DNA of 64,000 nucleotides from Strobilurus pachycystidiatus (Eukaryota > Basidiomycota > Agaricomycetes > Agaricales > Physalacriaceae), in contig JAHLMK010000003.1 in the NCBI GenBank assembly GCA_019915135.1, positions 2,418,001 through 2,482,000 on the forward strand, in the 5' to 3' direction. Shown piece by piece: positions 19,040 to 30,524 of the stretch. A program made the translations under genes and the position numbers. Under the pieces are notes generated by a model that made no database searches, was not told the origin of the DNA, and saw only the letters and a list, made by a program, of their open reading frames with translations. Position 1 is the stretch's first letter. Each line of letters opens with the position of its first letter.

Positions 19040-19970
19040 CCACTTACCGCCCACCAAGCCTCTGACTACCGCTAAAGCCACCAGTACGATGAGCGGGACG
19101 CTCAGCCAACCCAGGATGCCCCATGCTAGAACGACAAAAGCCACTATTGGAACGGATGTTAGCGTGAATTTGACTGGTTCTGCTGTTACGCACATGCGAG
19201 GACGTAGGAGGCTAGCTCCGTCAACACCACCATGCAATCCATGTAAACGAGGAGCGTCAGACCGCCGCGTCGCGTCGCCTGCCGGAGAACCTCAACCCTA
19301 CTCGCCGCACCGGCGTCGAGCGTCCTGTCCGCAAGTCGTTGCAGGATCCAGGCTAAAACGACAGCGAGGACGGCTATTCCCTGCAATTTGATGAATACGT
19401 TGTTGGTTCGCGTCCAGGATGGATCCGCCCCGAGCGAACCGACGACCGACGCCGTCACCAGTGCGATCAACTTTTGGGTATGTTTCGCGCGAGCGTCGTA
19501 TTGCTCCAAGACTTTCCGGCATTCGTTCTCGTTGTCAGATCGCATCAGACGAGCGCAAAGGTGGCAGCCTGGAAGCTGCATGTCAATCCCGTAGCGTAGA
19601 GCTCTGTTTTTTCGATGATTAGCATCCAAATGAGTCTTCGAAACGACTTACTTTCCTATGTGGTCTGGACGTGCTTGATGGACTGTGATGACAGCCCTGA
19701 GCACAGCATTACGGATGTAACGGACAAATCAAAATCGGTCCGGGGTCCCGCGACATGTGCCTGCACTCTGTTAAAACGAACATTCACAAGGCCTTTCCTG
19801 GGCGATTTTCGAAGTGGGCGGTGATGTCAGCGTTGACGAGCTGCTGGAATCTGTCGGCGCCGGCGCTTTGAAGAATCGACTTTGTGCGTAGCCGCAGGTT
19901 GGAGAGTCGTGCTCGAGGGGTGAGAATGGTGAGTCGCCGATGTCCGGAGGATTGATGTCGACCTCCATTT
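19040..19970 (-). CDS. Putative multi-pass membrane protein (unrecognised)
   Basis: Minus-strand exons contain an N-terminal soluble part (KSILQSAGADRFQQLVNADI, TAHFENRPGK) and KVLEQYDARAKHTQKLIALV. Hydrophobic spans follow: LIALVTASVVGSL, LQGIAVLAVVLAWILQRL, LLVYMDCMVVLTELASYVL, and after an intron VAFVVLAWGILGWLSVPLIV with LVALAVVRGLVGG. About four transmembrane segments are therefore predicted. I do not recognise the family. Exon ends, start codon and stop are approximate, and it sits among pseudogene fragments, so it may not be intact. Confidence 0.45.
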
Positions 19971-20339
19971 GCAGGTGTTCGGTAGCAGGCAGAGAAACCC
20001 TATGAATTCGATACAGTTTTCGAAGACTCTGGCATCTCAGTCAAATCCTTCACCTGCTCCTGAGACGGAGCCTGTCCACTATCCCTACCGATCCTAACCA
20101 GACTCCAGTCTTGCTCCTCTCCCTTCCTCCAGTCCACATACCGCTTATCCGACAGCGCGCCGGCCAACCAGGCATGAAGTCTCTTCTTCTTTCTCCCTCA
20201 CAGCCGCCTTCCGTCTCCTTTCCTTTCTCTGCCTCTCTCCCATCGACACTCTTCTCGAAGGCGGTACAGGACGAGTCGGCGGAGGCGTGTGCTCACGCGG
20301 CACAACAGAGATAGGCGCAGGCGGCGCAACGTCGCCTAA

Positions 20340-22071
20340 AACCTTCCCAGAGAGCCCAGGACCGCTCTTATGGTTCCTCCCTCAATAGCCGAAACAAGTG
20401 CATTGTCGTCACCAGACGGAGCAGCAGCTGCCGGTGCTGGTGGTGAAGCGGCGAGACCAGCTGGCGACGACGGCAACAAGCCCTTGAAAAGCTTATTCGC
20501 AGTAACCAGCCTCTGCGCCCTATCCTCGTGATCCTCATTCTCCTTGATCACATCCCGGTCCTCCTCATCAGCATCGGGCGCAGTTTGATACGCAGACTTG
20601 ACGGGCACGGGTGTCCTGGTCGATGTACGGGAGGGCGCGCGAGGAGGGGCGGGAGAGGTGACAAAAAGGGGCGGGGCGGCGGGCCTATGGGTTCGCAGCG
20701 GAGAAGCTGCACGGCGAAACGGCGGCCCCTTCTTCCATCAGCCGGCTCAACGGATTGGTGCTCGACTTTTGCTCGGGGAGTGAAGCTGCTGAGTGAGAAG
20801 TGGGAGCGGGGGGAGCAGGAGGAGGGAGGGGAGGGGACACCACCGCGAGGGGAGGAGGGCAACCTCCGGCGGAGGCTTGGGCGTTGTCGCCTTATTCCTC
20901 AGTGCCTGCATCTTTGCCTGGGACGCCTCCCCCTCCAACCTCGCCTCCTCTTCCATCTTCCTCGATGCCTCCTCCCTCGCCTCGCGCTGCTTACGTATGT
21001 TTTCCTGACGAACGCGGAACGCCTCCTCTTCGGGGTCAACTTCGGATGCAGCGTGTGTCGGTGCCGGCGGTGGCTTGGTACCTGTCGCGATCGCGGTCAT
21101 ACTCCATATCCCGGTCTCGTTAGCCATCATCATACTCCCTATCCCTATATCCATCGCGAAAACACGAACGGTCGCGGTCTCGGTCATCATAGCGCGACGA
21201 CCCATATCAGTCATCCCTATCATCATATCGTCCATGCCTGACATTGTTATGATCGCGATCCCTCGCCCATTGTCTCCTTTCGCGCTCTTTCCTCTCCTCC
21301 CTCGCCTTAATCTTGCGCTCGAGCTCATGCACCTTCTCATGCATCAAAGACAACGACTGTCTCTTCAACTTGCGCTCCTCGTTCTTCGACAGCGTCCTCG
21401 GGCCTCGCGACACACAGTCCAGATCCTCCGTAACCCGTTTGACACGGTACCGCAAATCCTCTATCTCGCGCTCCAAAGCCTCGTCCTCGGCCGTTTTAGA
21501 CATCTCCTCCTCCGTGCTGCGGTCCAGCATCTGCGCGGTGTTCGCGAGCATGTTCTCATGTCCACAGAATCGCCAGAGGGTCCTACGTCGTTCCTTGACC
21601 AGACCTGATCTCTATCAACGTGGCGCTTACGAGGCTGGTAGACACCGCCTGGTGGTGGCGAGTCTTTGTACTTGTGAATCGTAGTATCCCGTCCCAATGC
21701 CAGAACCGTTGCTGTGGAAAGACCAATCCTTCAAGCGAGCGATGGGAGCGTCCATACTCGATGGCGAACGCGATCGCGACGTTTCATTTTTGAGCACGTC
21801 TTTAAGGAAGTTGACGGAGCTGTCCAGGTGCAGATGGTGGGACGAGCTCAGGCGGTATCGGGATGTCGTTGCCGTTCAGTTCTGAAAGTAGGGTCGGACT
21901 AGTTTCGGTGCTGTGCGATGACCTGGTTGGGTATTTGAACGACGAAAGGCGGTGGGAGAGACTTGGTGTGGAATAGTGTAGAGCGGCAACGGCGTTCAAG
22001 CGACAGGTGAGAAGACGGGAGAAAGACCTCGAAGAGCCAGACGTCAAAGCGTCGGTCGGGTAGGGGAGCAC
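20340..22071 (-). pseudogene. PAN1-like gene fragment (actin patch / endocytic scaffold), degraded
   Basis: Minus-strand text in order: LNGNDIPIPPELVPPSAP, SSVNFLKDVLKNETSRSRSP, then DTTIHKYKDSPPPGGVYQPR, HVDRDQVWSRNDVGPSGDSV, LANTAQMLDRSTEEEMSKTA, LEREIEDLRYRVKRVTEDLD, EERKLKRQSLSLMHEKVHEL, an RD/YD-rich tract broken by TGA and TAA, and EVDPEEEAFRVRQENIRKQR. This order matches the coiled-coil and Arg/Asp-rich C-terminal half of basidiomycete Pan1, an EH-domain activator of Arp2/3 at endocytic sites. Frame changes near 21520 and 21700 and stops in the RD tract show decay. The EH domains are absent. A proline/alanine-rich open frame continues to 20336. Confidence 0.68.
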
Positions 22072-22263
22072 TGGAGCGGTACGTTCAGCAATGATTCGAA
22101 GACTTCACGGCCATGTTGTATCAATGATGATACTGATAACACACGACAGTGACCACTCACCTGGTTTTAGACTTGAAATGAATTGAGTCTTGAAGCCCGC
22201 AGGCAAAGCGTAAGAGCATGCTATACGCGTATCTAATACTCTTCTCTGTCTACGTCCCTACGC

Positions 22264-25200
22264 TCACTCAGCACCATCGGTTACTACGCCGTCCTCGGGG
22301 TCCGCTTGATGAAATAGCGCTTCCTCTTCGTCCACGTCAGCATCCTCCTCCTTCTCCTCCGTCGTCACAGCATGAAAGCTTGCAAGTATGTTCTCCCTTT
22401 CCCTCTTCCTTTCCGCCTCCGTCTCCTCGATAGCTTGGAGATGGTCCCAGTCGAAATCATACGCAGGTCTCCGTTTCTCCATGTACTCCCACAGATCCTC
22501 GCCCGCTCTCGGATATCCTCCGCCGCACTTGACGAAGCGGTCTCGCGCTTGGCTCGCCATTTTCTTGAATATGGCGGCCTTGTGCTTTGCATACACCACA
22601 TATCCCGACTTGGAGAGTTTCTCGGCCCCCAATAACGACTGCTCCATGGAATACAATGGTGTGTGGCTCTTCGCCAAATCGGTCCACGACGCACTCGTCG
22701 TCTCACACGCCATGATGAAGTGTCTGAACTCTGATTCCAACGTCTCCACTTCTTCATTCCAACGTTTGACATCCTCGTATGCTCGGAACCAGCGCACACG
22801 TCGAACTGCAACACTTTGTTGAGAGAACGCTGGAAGAATGATATACAAGATCAACACAAACCTTCCTCGATAAATTCCCCTCGTTCTTGATCGGTGAGAT
22901 TCTTGAGGTGGCCGTAAGTCCAAATCCAGCTCTCATCGGCCGCATTGTCGCCAAGTCCGGGAGCCTCTGCGACGTTCTTTGCCCACATGTCGGATGCCAA
23001 CAACTCGGGAAAGTCCTGGTCCTCGAGTTTCCCTTCCAGCCGCAGAATGCATCGACGAGCGTGAGAGTAAGCAGCTGTGTACTTCTTCCTCTTTTTCAGG
23101 ACGGTGTTGATGTGTTTCATCGAACGTAGGTTCAATGTTACGCCTTGCGAATGGTGACGCTTCGTATCGCGCAGCAGCATGGAGTGCATGATGATGTTGC
23201 AAATCATACGGATAGCATCGTTGCATTGCCCCTCGCGAAGATCCTTTTCGATGCGACAATGTTTCCCTCTGATGAGTTCGAAGAAGCTATCCCGTCGGTC
23301 AAGGCCATACTTGTGGCGAGTCGACTTGGCAAGGAGGTCGGACGGAAGCAACAGATTTTCCTTTTCGACGACGACGTTCTCGGTTTCGATGGCATCTACT
23401 AGATTCTCCAGAGCCGGTAGATCCTGAAGCTGAATTCTTCGAAAGGCCTTTATGTCTTTGATCAGACAGCTGCGAGCCTTTTCGATATCCTCTTCGGCCG
23501 CGTAGCTTCCAATGTCCCTCAAGAGTTCTGCTCTATACCACGGTGTCAATGTGGTCTGTCGGTGCGATGCATGTCTTGAATTGAACGAGCTTACTGTTTC
23601 TCCTGAATCGCCAAGCCTTTGCTAATCCAATTCACAGCGCGGTTTTTGACCTGGAGCGTCTTGCCCTTCTTCGTGATGTGGGCGTGTTTCTCTTCTTCGT
23701 TCTCTAGACTGTTCAAGATCTCGTCCTTCGTTGGTACTAGACGAATTTGCTACGTCAACGAGTTGCACACCAAACAATTCAGACGACATGACTTACACCT
23801 TGCGAGATGGAGTCGAAATGGGCTTTCCCATTGCTGCTTCTCCGCGTCTGTCAGACCTTCCTTCTTGAGCAATTCCACCCAAGGGATGTGTTCATCACTC
23901 AGTTTCATCCAGGACTCTACGCGCTCTCGCCCTAAGATACGGGAGCTTTCTACAAACTGCGAGATTTTCTTTGCCCTTTTCGTATGAGCCGCCACAAGCT
24001 GTTTGGCGAGAAATTTCACTAGGAACAATCAGTCTCAGGCAGTTCGATAAGATGCGACGCTTACCCATTCCCTCAACCTTGCGCCAGTTCCAATAGTTTT
24101 CGAAGTCATTCAGCTTGTCGTGGCGATGGCCGTGGTTCATCTGCCGTGTACTTGCGCCTGCTTGCTTTCCCTCGGCCCAACTCTCTTCGATGCCCTCACC
24201 GTGGATTCGCGCCGCGCCACGAAAGAAGTTCAAGTTAAGCTTGTACCTGCATTCGTCAATATGTCCGTACAGGTGCATTTTTGGCACGAGTAGGTAGATG
24301 ATGTCGATGATGTAAGTAAGGTCAATGAAGCAGTTGTTGAAACGCTTCTTCAAGTTGACGTAGAATTGGCAAGCGACGTCGTAAGTAAGCAGGATGCGGC
24401 GAAAGCACTTCGCAGACTGCAAGTTTTTCTGGATGATGGCAGACATCATGAACTGTCTCAGCGCTCGGGCGATGGCGAAATCAGCGTTTGAAAACCTGAC
24501 CGGTGCTCGTTCAGTCACTTATCTTGGAAACGACACGTAGACTTACCGTTCCCCCTTATGAAGGTTGACCATGGATTGAAACATACAGTGACGGCCGCAC
24601 ACCACCCCGATAACTCCAGTTATGACACAGCCTTTGAACTTCATCTTGTTTTGCATCTCGATGGCATTGAACTTTGAGCAGCTTGATTTCTGGAGCACGT
24701 CAGGCACTGCGTGTCAGTCCAACTGTGATGCATACCTCTTCATCTGTGAGCACATAAGCATCGCAGTAATCGTCGTATTCCGAATCGACTGGGAAAAGTC
24801 CTCTTCCGGCCCAAAGAGATAGATCGTCTGCATCGTCCACCTTATCTAGACGTTGGAAACCAAAGTGGCCGTCTGCGCTTAGACCAAATTGAACCGTGTG
24901 AGTGTCTCTTTAATTAAAGGTAGCCGTATCGAAAAGAAGATTAACGTACATGAATTTCTCTGGGGCACTGTCCATCTCTTCCGCCGAGATGTTGAAACCG
25001 CGCGTCGGACACGCAAAACATGGTACCACCACCGAGCCTGGAGCTCGATTGGCGAAGGCAGACAGCCTGTCGATGCCGTGTACCTGCCCACTTCGCTTGA
25101 GAGCCATACAGGCCGTCCATATTCTGTGAGCTCGAATGAACTGGCGATACAGATCCTATGCAAGCCAACCAACCGAGTCAGCTTCTGCCATTGAGTGAGA

Positions 25201-26178
25201 TCAGGAAAAGAAGCGGTACCTTCGTGTCGCCCGGGAAAGCGTTGTCTGTCTTTCTTCGCAAAGCCGCGACGTAGTCATAGGCGGACTTTTTTGATGTGAG
25301 GGAGTGTAGGTGAAAGTCCTGCATCACGTCCCAGGTAAAGCCGACAGAGGGTTGAATCGTTGTGGAAGGGAAGATCCGCGAGGCGAGCAACATCTCAAAA
25401 CGAGACTTTCCGTCCCCAATGGAGCACTTGCAAAAGAAGACCTTCGTCTCATGAATCCCCGTCACGTCACCGAGAATGAACTCGACGCGGTCCTGTGGAT
25501 CCTCCTGGTTATGCGCACCACAGTCTACGTCGTGATGCCGGCGGTGTCCAACCGTTACGACCCGGCCGAGAACGCTCTGATCCTTCTGTAACAGACACTC
25601 TGCCTCATCGTCCCATTGATGAGCCCAATGCCATGGATTAGCAGTATGCTTGGCGAGAAAGCACTGGGAGCAAAGCGCCGCCATGTGGAAACAGGTGGGG
25701 CATATACATGTGCGGATGCCTTGGCCACATTCGCAGGGATCACCGAGGTCGACATCCGATTCGTGTGCGAGCATGTAATCCGCCACCATACCCATCAATG
25801 GCATGAAGTTGTTCATCTCCACCGACGCGCCCTGGAGGAGGAACTGTTAGCGACCCGAAATCCCTCCGTTACGCAACATACCTGATACTTTCTCTTCTTC
25901 TTCCCCCCTTGTGCCGCATGATCGCCCTCGTCCACAAATGAAGAGCCGTCCACGGCAGCACAAGATCCAGCTTCCACCGCCGACCCTTCGCCAACTTCCT
26001 CCCCCTCATGCTTCGTTTTGAACCGCTTTGTAGCCTCGTCCCACTCGAGCCCGTCCTTTGTGTTCTCGTCCCAGCCGAAACCCTTGCCATATGTCGGCGG
26101 CGGTGCTCCCGCTGGCACGGATTCCAACATGTTGACTTTGGCATGTTTCTTTTTCTTTCTCTTCTTGTCGTTCGTCAT
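22264..26178 (-). CDS. KDZ-superfamily transposase with CxC2-type cysteine cluster
   Basis: The ATG at 26178 opens a Lys-rich leader (KKRKKKKHAKVNML). Exon 2 holds the cysteine cluster DPCECGQGIRTCICPTCFHM ... LCSQCFLAKHTANPWHW. Later exons carry the KDZ core: VIGVVCGRHCMFQSM, NLHKGERFSNADFAIARAL, LTYDVACQFYVNLKKRF, VPKMHLYGHIDECRYKLNLN, HGEGIEESWAEGKQAG and NHGHRHDKLNDFENYWNW. The C-terminal region is helical and ends at the TGA at 22264-22266. About a dozen short introns are implied and no disabling change was noticed. KDZ transposases belong to cut-and-paste-type DNA elements greatly expanded in mushrooms and described as linked to TET/JBP oxygenase genes. No such oxygenase was recognised here. 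Confidence 0.9.
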
Positions 26179-26294
26179 AAGGGTTGTAGGTAAATGAGGA
26201 GTCGGTATAGTTAAGCACGGTTTTCTATGGACTGGTATTTATTGTCTTTGATGATAAGGTAGGTAGGGTCGTAGAATATATAACAATAGACATT

Positions 26295-27805
26295 TCAATA
26301 ATCCTCGAGGAGGATCGGATCGAACACCGAATCTCCGCTGCCTAGGTCCTGTGATGTTTCGTCCGTGTCGCTCGATGGAGGCGGGGTCAGCAGCAAGGGA
26401 AAAGGTCGTGGAAGGCGAACTGGTTCGTAGATCAGAATAATACTTTGAGGTTGCTGTCAATACACACCTGGATCCGCAAGTTTGCGCTTCTTCTGTTTCG
26501 GTCGAGCGTGATTCAGCCTCTTCTAAGAGAGTTCGCCTCTTTTTGCTCGTGATCGTTATGGTCGGTTGGATGACGGCTAGTCAAGCATCAGTCAACGTAG
26601 ATTGCCCTTGGCTAATGACTAACCATTGCTAGCAGTGCGATTATGCTGGGCGATGGGATTTTCGGCTTGACGGTTGTCTGGAGGGGGAGTAGGTGGAGGT
26701 GGGTAAGGAAGCGGGAAAGATGGAGCTGGAGGAAGTGGACCTGGAGCGCTAGGTCTACGTCTACCCGAACCTCGCGGTGGTGTTGGTGGTGTTGGTGGGG
26801 GTGCTCCGGCTCTCCCAGCATTGTTGTTCCCGGTGGTGGGACCAGGAGAAGGAACACGATTGCCACGAGGAGGATAGGCGGCAGTGAAACCCTTCGCACC
26901 GTTCGTGGCGTTGTGGATTTCTACCGCCCATGGGGGAGGTGGCGCGATTCTAACAGGTTCCTCGACGACCAACGGCTCGAACTTCATGGTCAGGTTGAAA
27001 AGAACTAGGCTTCGTATTAGAGCAGAGTACGCATGGAGCGCAAGCTGGAACTTACTGTCTTCCATATATTCGACGTCTTCTCGAGTCCTTGGAACTGGGC
27101 GAAGATCAGATGTCATCTCGTTTCAAGGCGAGGCACCTACAGCCGTTTGTCTGGAAAAAGAAGGCCTCCATTCGATCGAAGTGCTCTGAGAAAGATGAGA
27201 CGAGCATCTGCAGCGATTACGGGTATGCATACCATCCAGGAAGTTCCACAACTTGATTTTGGCGTCGAAGTAAGACCATTTGCTGTTCCAGTAGGTGGAT
27301 GAATTGCTTTTCTGTGTGGCCTCGGCCTGTTGCTTGCGGCCGTTCACGCGAACGATGGCCGTGTTGAATTTGGTGTTCGCCGACTTCATTGCCTCCCAAA
27401 AATTGCGACCGGGTAAGAGCACATCCTGAGTTTCCTGGTCAGAGGGCTGCCAAAGCACGGTCTTACGGTGCGTGTCAGGATTCTACAAGGCAAATATGAG
27501 GCGCAAGGGAAATGAGAAGAACAGCACAACGTACCCGAATCCGTTGCAACCCTAGTTTGTCCGCGACTTTCTTGCCAGTGATCACCTCGATGGGCCAGTC
27601 CTGAGCTCGGAGATTGTAATGACCAGTGTCTCTCCAGCGGCGAGAAGACATAGCGCGTAGTGCGAATCCATTCCTATCGTTGCCGACTTGGAGAGGCAGA
27701 TACGCGGGGACCATAGTAAGAGCTGTTGGGCTCCTGTGAGCTCGAGAGCGTGCTTTTATATCGCGTAACTTACTGTGGCATTGACCAAGGAGGGCCATTA
27801 TCCAT
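26295..27805 (-). CDS. Unknown spliced gene upstream of the KDZ transposase; proline-rich tail
   Basis: The ATG at 27805 gives MDNGPPWSMPQ, then in frame SPTALTMVPAYLPLQVGNDR, WRDTGHYNLRAQDWPIEVIT and GKKVADKLGLQRIR. The next exon is NPDTHRKTVLWQPSDQETQD through YFDAKIKLWNFLD, and EHFDRMEAFFFQTN follows. Further exons contain a long Pro/Gly-rich segment and the ending SVFDPILLEDY before the TGA at 26295-26297. Several introns close in frame, which is good evidence for a real gene. I do not recognise a domain. It is 117 bp upstream of the KDZ start on the same strand and divergent from the KOW gene, so it may belong to the same mobile element. Confidence 0.68.
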
Positions 27806-28225
27806 GATGGCTGAATCTGGCCGGATAAAGCGTGCGTGTCGAACAATGACCACCACTGGCCCAAGCATGACGAGGAGCAAAAGCAAGAGGAAAAGGGCTG
27901 ATTAAGCAGCTGCAGCTTACCTTGACCCGTTGCCGAAAACAGGTTTCCGAGGATATCGGAAAGCCGATTTCAGGCCAGTACTTGTGTTTGCGGCAAGTCA
28001 TTCCCACGATTTTCCCCTTTGCTTCCTGACTTCATCATCATCACGAATTATAAGCTGGGTAAGTTCTCAAGTCAATGGCCGGTGTAGAGACGTGTTTTCG
28101 ATAATCCCCCCAATACACATCTGTTTCCGGTGATGCACGAAATTTAGAGTCGTCCGCTTAGGATTCAAAGAACGAGTATTGCTGACGGTGATGCTCATTG
28201 ACTATCTTTACAGCTCGAACCCAGA
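27806..28225. promoter_or_regulatory. Divergent promoter region between the unknown gene and the KOW gene
   Basis: A 420-bp spacer separates two oppositely oriented start codons (27805 minus, 28226 plus) and must hold both promoters. A small minus-strand frame (27798-28007) is probably not coding. No strong TATA box was seen. Confidence 0.5.
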
Positions 28226-29661
28226 ATGTCCAAGAAACGCGTAAGTTGCGTATCTAAAATGTCCTTCACGATCTCTGATATGCTTTCCAGGCTAAATCAT
28301 CCTCGTCGGCTTTTCTTGACCTCGAAGCTGAAGAAGCTTCCAGCTCGGGGGAGGACGAAGAAGACTCTGTGCTTGAGGATTGTGTGCCAGGTGCGTTCAA
28401 TTCATCATCTGCACATGTACCGTTTGCTCATCATGTGCAGATTTTTTTGACGACACGCAAAGCGAGCAAGGTACCTCTCATGCGTCCCCTCCCCCCCCGG
28501 TACAAGGAGAGACGGCACTCGATAGATGGACCGACTATCTGGCCGAACGTTACGCGTCGAAACCCTACAGTAACCAGAGGCTATCCTCCCCCACCGTCAC
28601 CGATGCGTCTTCGAATGAACAAGACTGCTCCCCACGAACACCCGGCGCCTCCCTCCCGAAAAGGATTATATCAGTTAAATGTCTGGTGAGCAGCCATGAA
28701 TCCCTAGTCCTCCTGCGCAATCTGACGGCCGTCACAGCTCGGATATGCCGAAATTCTTATGCAGGACATGCGAAAGCTCATATCTCAGGACTCGACAGAA
28801 TATCTATTCCTCCTCCCCCGCTTTCCTCGAGAGATCTTCTGGTGGACATCTCAAAATATCAATCATCATACCATCAGAACTCACCTCCGCCACTCTTCTG
28901 CCCTCTACGTGGACAAGACAACAAACAAGCCCGTACTCCAGTACTTCACACACACCGAAATTCGAGATCTTTTCCATGCCGCCTCCGTCAGACCTCTCAC
29001 CGGCCAAAAACATCCCAATCTCGTTAACCTGCCCCTCCAAGAATGGCCAGCTCTTCTTTCCGAGATGAGCCATTGTCCCCCGCTCTCCCGAGGCTCGTGG
29101 GTCCGCATCAAGAAGGGCCGCTACCGCCATGATGTCGGCGTCGTCCTGTCGTGCACCCCCGTTTGCAGCTCCGTGCTTCTCATCCCGCACTTGGAATACA
29201 ATTGGCCTTCGTTGTGGGTGAAGCGTCGCAGAGCTAGCTACCGACCCCACGTGTCTGGTCTTTTCGATCCAAAACTGGTGCAGACACAAAATCCCCCGGC
29301 TGTGCTCATCGACGCGTCGACTCGAAAATATCAGTATCGGACGCGTACTTATTCGTTTGGGCTACTCCTTGTTCTCGTACCAACAGCCGATCTGGAAATC
29401 GATGTGACATCCATCAGCAGCACTGCCGCAGGTCTGTTCCTGCAAAGTGTACACCCAGCGATTCGTCCATCATCTCTTCCCCGGGTGACGAATGGGCTTT
29501 TCAGTGTAAAGTCTCGGAGTGTTCAGATTGTGGGCATCCCCGGTTTAGGCTTACTCAGCCATTTCTGTCCACTGGATTTGCCCACTTATAGCGTCGTTAT
29601 GCTCGCCTCTGGCAATATCCGGGACTATTCCTTCCTGGTTCCAAGACGAACTTCTTTGTGA
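28226..29661 (+). CDS. SPT5-like / KOW-motif protein, probably transposon-associated
   Basis: A tiny first exon (MSKKR) splices to AKSSSSAFLDLEAEEASSSG EDEED, an acidic N-terminus like that of Spt5. Then come FFDDTQSEQG and a Pro/Ser-rich linker. After an intron ending near 28737, LGYAEILMQDMRKLISQD leads to FLLPRFPREIFWWTSQN (NGN-like position), VLQYFTHTEIRDLF and the KOW-type segment SRGSWVRIKKGRYRHDVGVV. TAG/TGA-free sequence continues to the TGA at 29659-29661. Spt5 is a transcription elongation factor, but this protein lacks most Spt5 KOW repeats in recognisable form. It sits in a mobile-element cluster, so a TE-encoded Spt5-like role is inferred. Confidence 0.66.
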
Positions 29662-29783
29662 TGTTTCTAACTTGTGTGGCGCAGCTGCGCAAGTGGTTTA
29701 CCAGTGACCAGCCCAAGGGTCTCGACGGTCGAAGAGACTAACTTCCTGCCCCGTCCTTTCCTCGAGTCTGCCGTAGGGAGATC

Positions 29784-30359
29784 ATGGATCACTTTTTGGT
29801 ATGTCTGGGTTTACTCGTCTTCAGTACTGGCCTGATACTGTTTAGAACGAATCTGTCTTAGGTTCTCACAAGGGAGTCTACGATTGCGTTCGTTGGCTTA
29901 CACCTCCTGGCGAGGCTGAGTGGCTGTTGACCATCGCTCCGGACTTGAGCGGCTTGCCAGGTCCCATTCGCGAGGTCGTCACTCGGTGGCCCGCTTGTCA
30001 AGCCTGTCACCCAGTCTTGTTTGTCAAACCTGATCCCGAAGTCTACCATCGCGACTTTGACGTTCGAGAGAACGTCCGGTAACATATTCGCGAGTATGGG
30101 CCTCGGTAAGTCTTATCTAGGTTTCACCTTTATAGTGACTTAATCTTCTTGTATTAGGGTCGCTCCCGAATTTCCTGGTGTCTTCGATGGCTTCTGGGAA
30201 ATTCGCTGGAGCCAAGCTGGCTTGTGGGAGTTCGCACAGCTTCAAGAAGTTATTGACGGACTTGCGCCCGGACTTGTTTCCGATTTCTTTTCTTGCTTAT
30301 ACTCGTTGGAACTTGCCCCTTGCTTTGACTTCTACGCTAGTCGTAACTATGTTGCTTAG
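29784..30359 (+). CDS. 3' portion of the KOW gene or a small companion gene
   Basis: Exons 29784-29798 (MDHFL) and from 29846 (NESVLGSHKGVYDCVRWLTP) are followed by EWLLTIAPDLSGLPGPIREV and PVLFVKPDPEVYHRDFDV. The last exon, from 30158, reads VAPEFPGVFDGFWEIRWSQA and ends NYVA before the TAG at 30357-30359. HKGV with EWLL resembles another KOW-like repeat, so this may be the C-terminal part of the preceding gene. An in-frame TAA lies at 30079-30081. Splicing at the GT overlapping it (exon end 30078) avoids it, while the downstream GT at about 30109 would include it. Both joins are in frame with the final exon. Confidence 0.5.
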
Positions 30360-30524
30360 TGTACCAGTCCCCTTAACTTGCATTTGTACTCTGTATTCAA
30401 TCGACGTTGTCTTTTTCTGTCCGGTTTTTCGGTTTCACTCTTGACTGTGCGATCCAAATTCTACAATTTATATACATACTGTCTCGCGTCTGAGTAACAA
30501 GTCCCAGTAGATATCTAATGCTAT

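Noticed and set aside
20528..21608. 237- and 177-codon plus-strand ORFs
   Set aside because: Antisense to the PAN1-like coding remnant; low-complexity by-products of RD/Glu-rich sequence.
22264..28225. TET/JBP oxygenase gene expected near KDZ elements
   Set aside because: No HxD ... H ... R iron/2-oxoglutarate oxygenase pattern was seen in the adjacent unknown gene.
28226..30359. Genuine host SPT5 gene
   Set aside because: Too short, lacks most KOW repeats and sits in a transposon cluster; called SPT5-like only.
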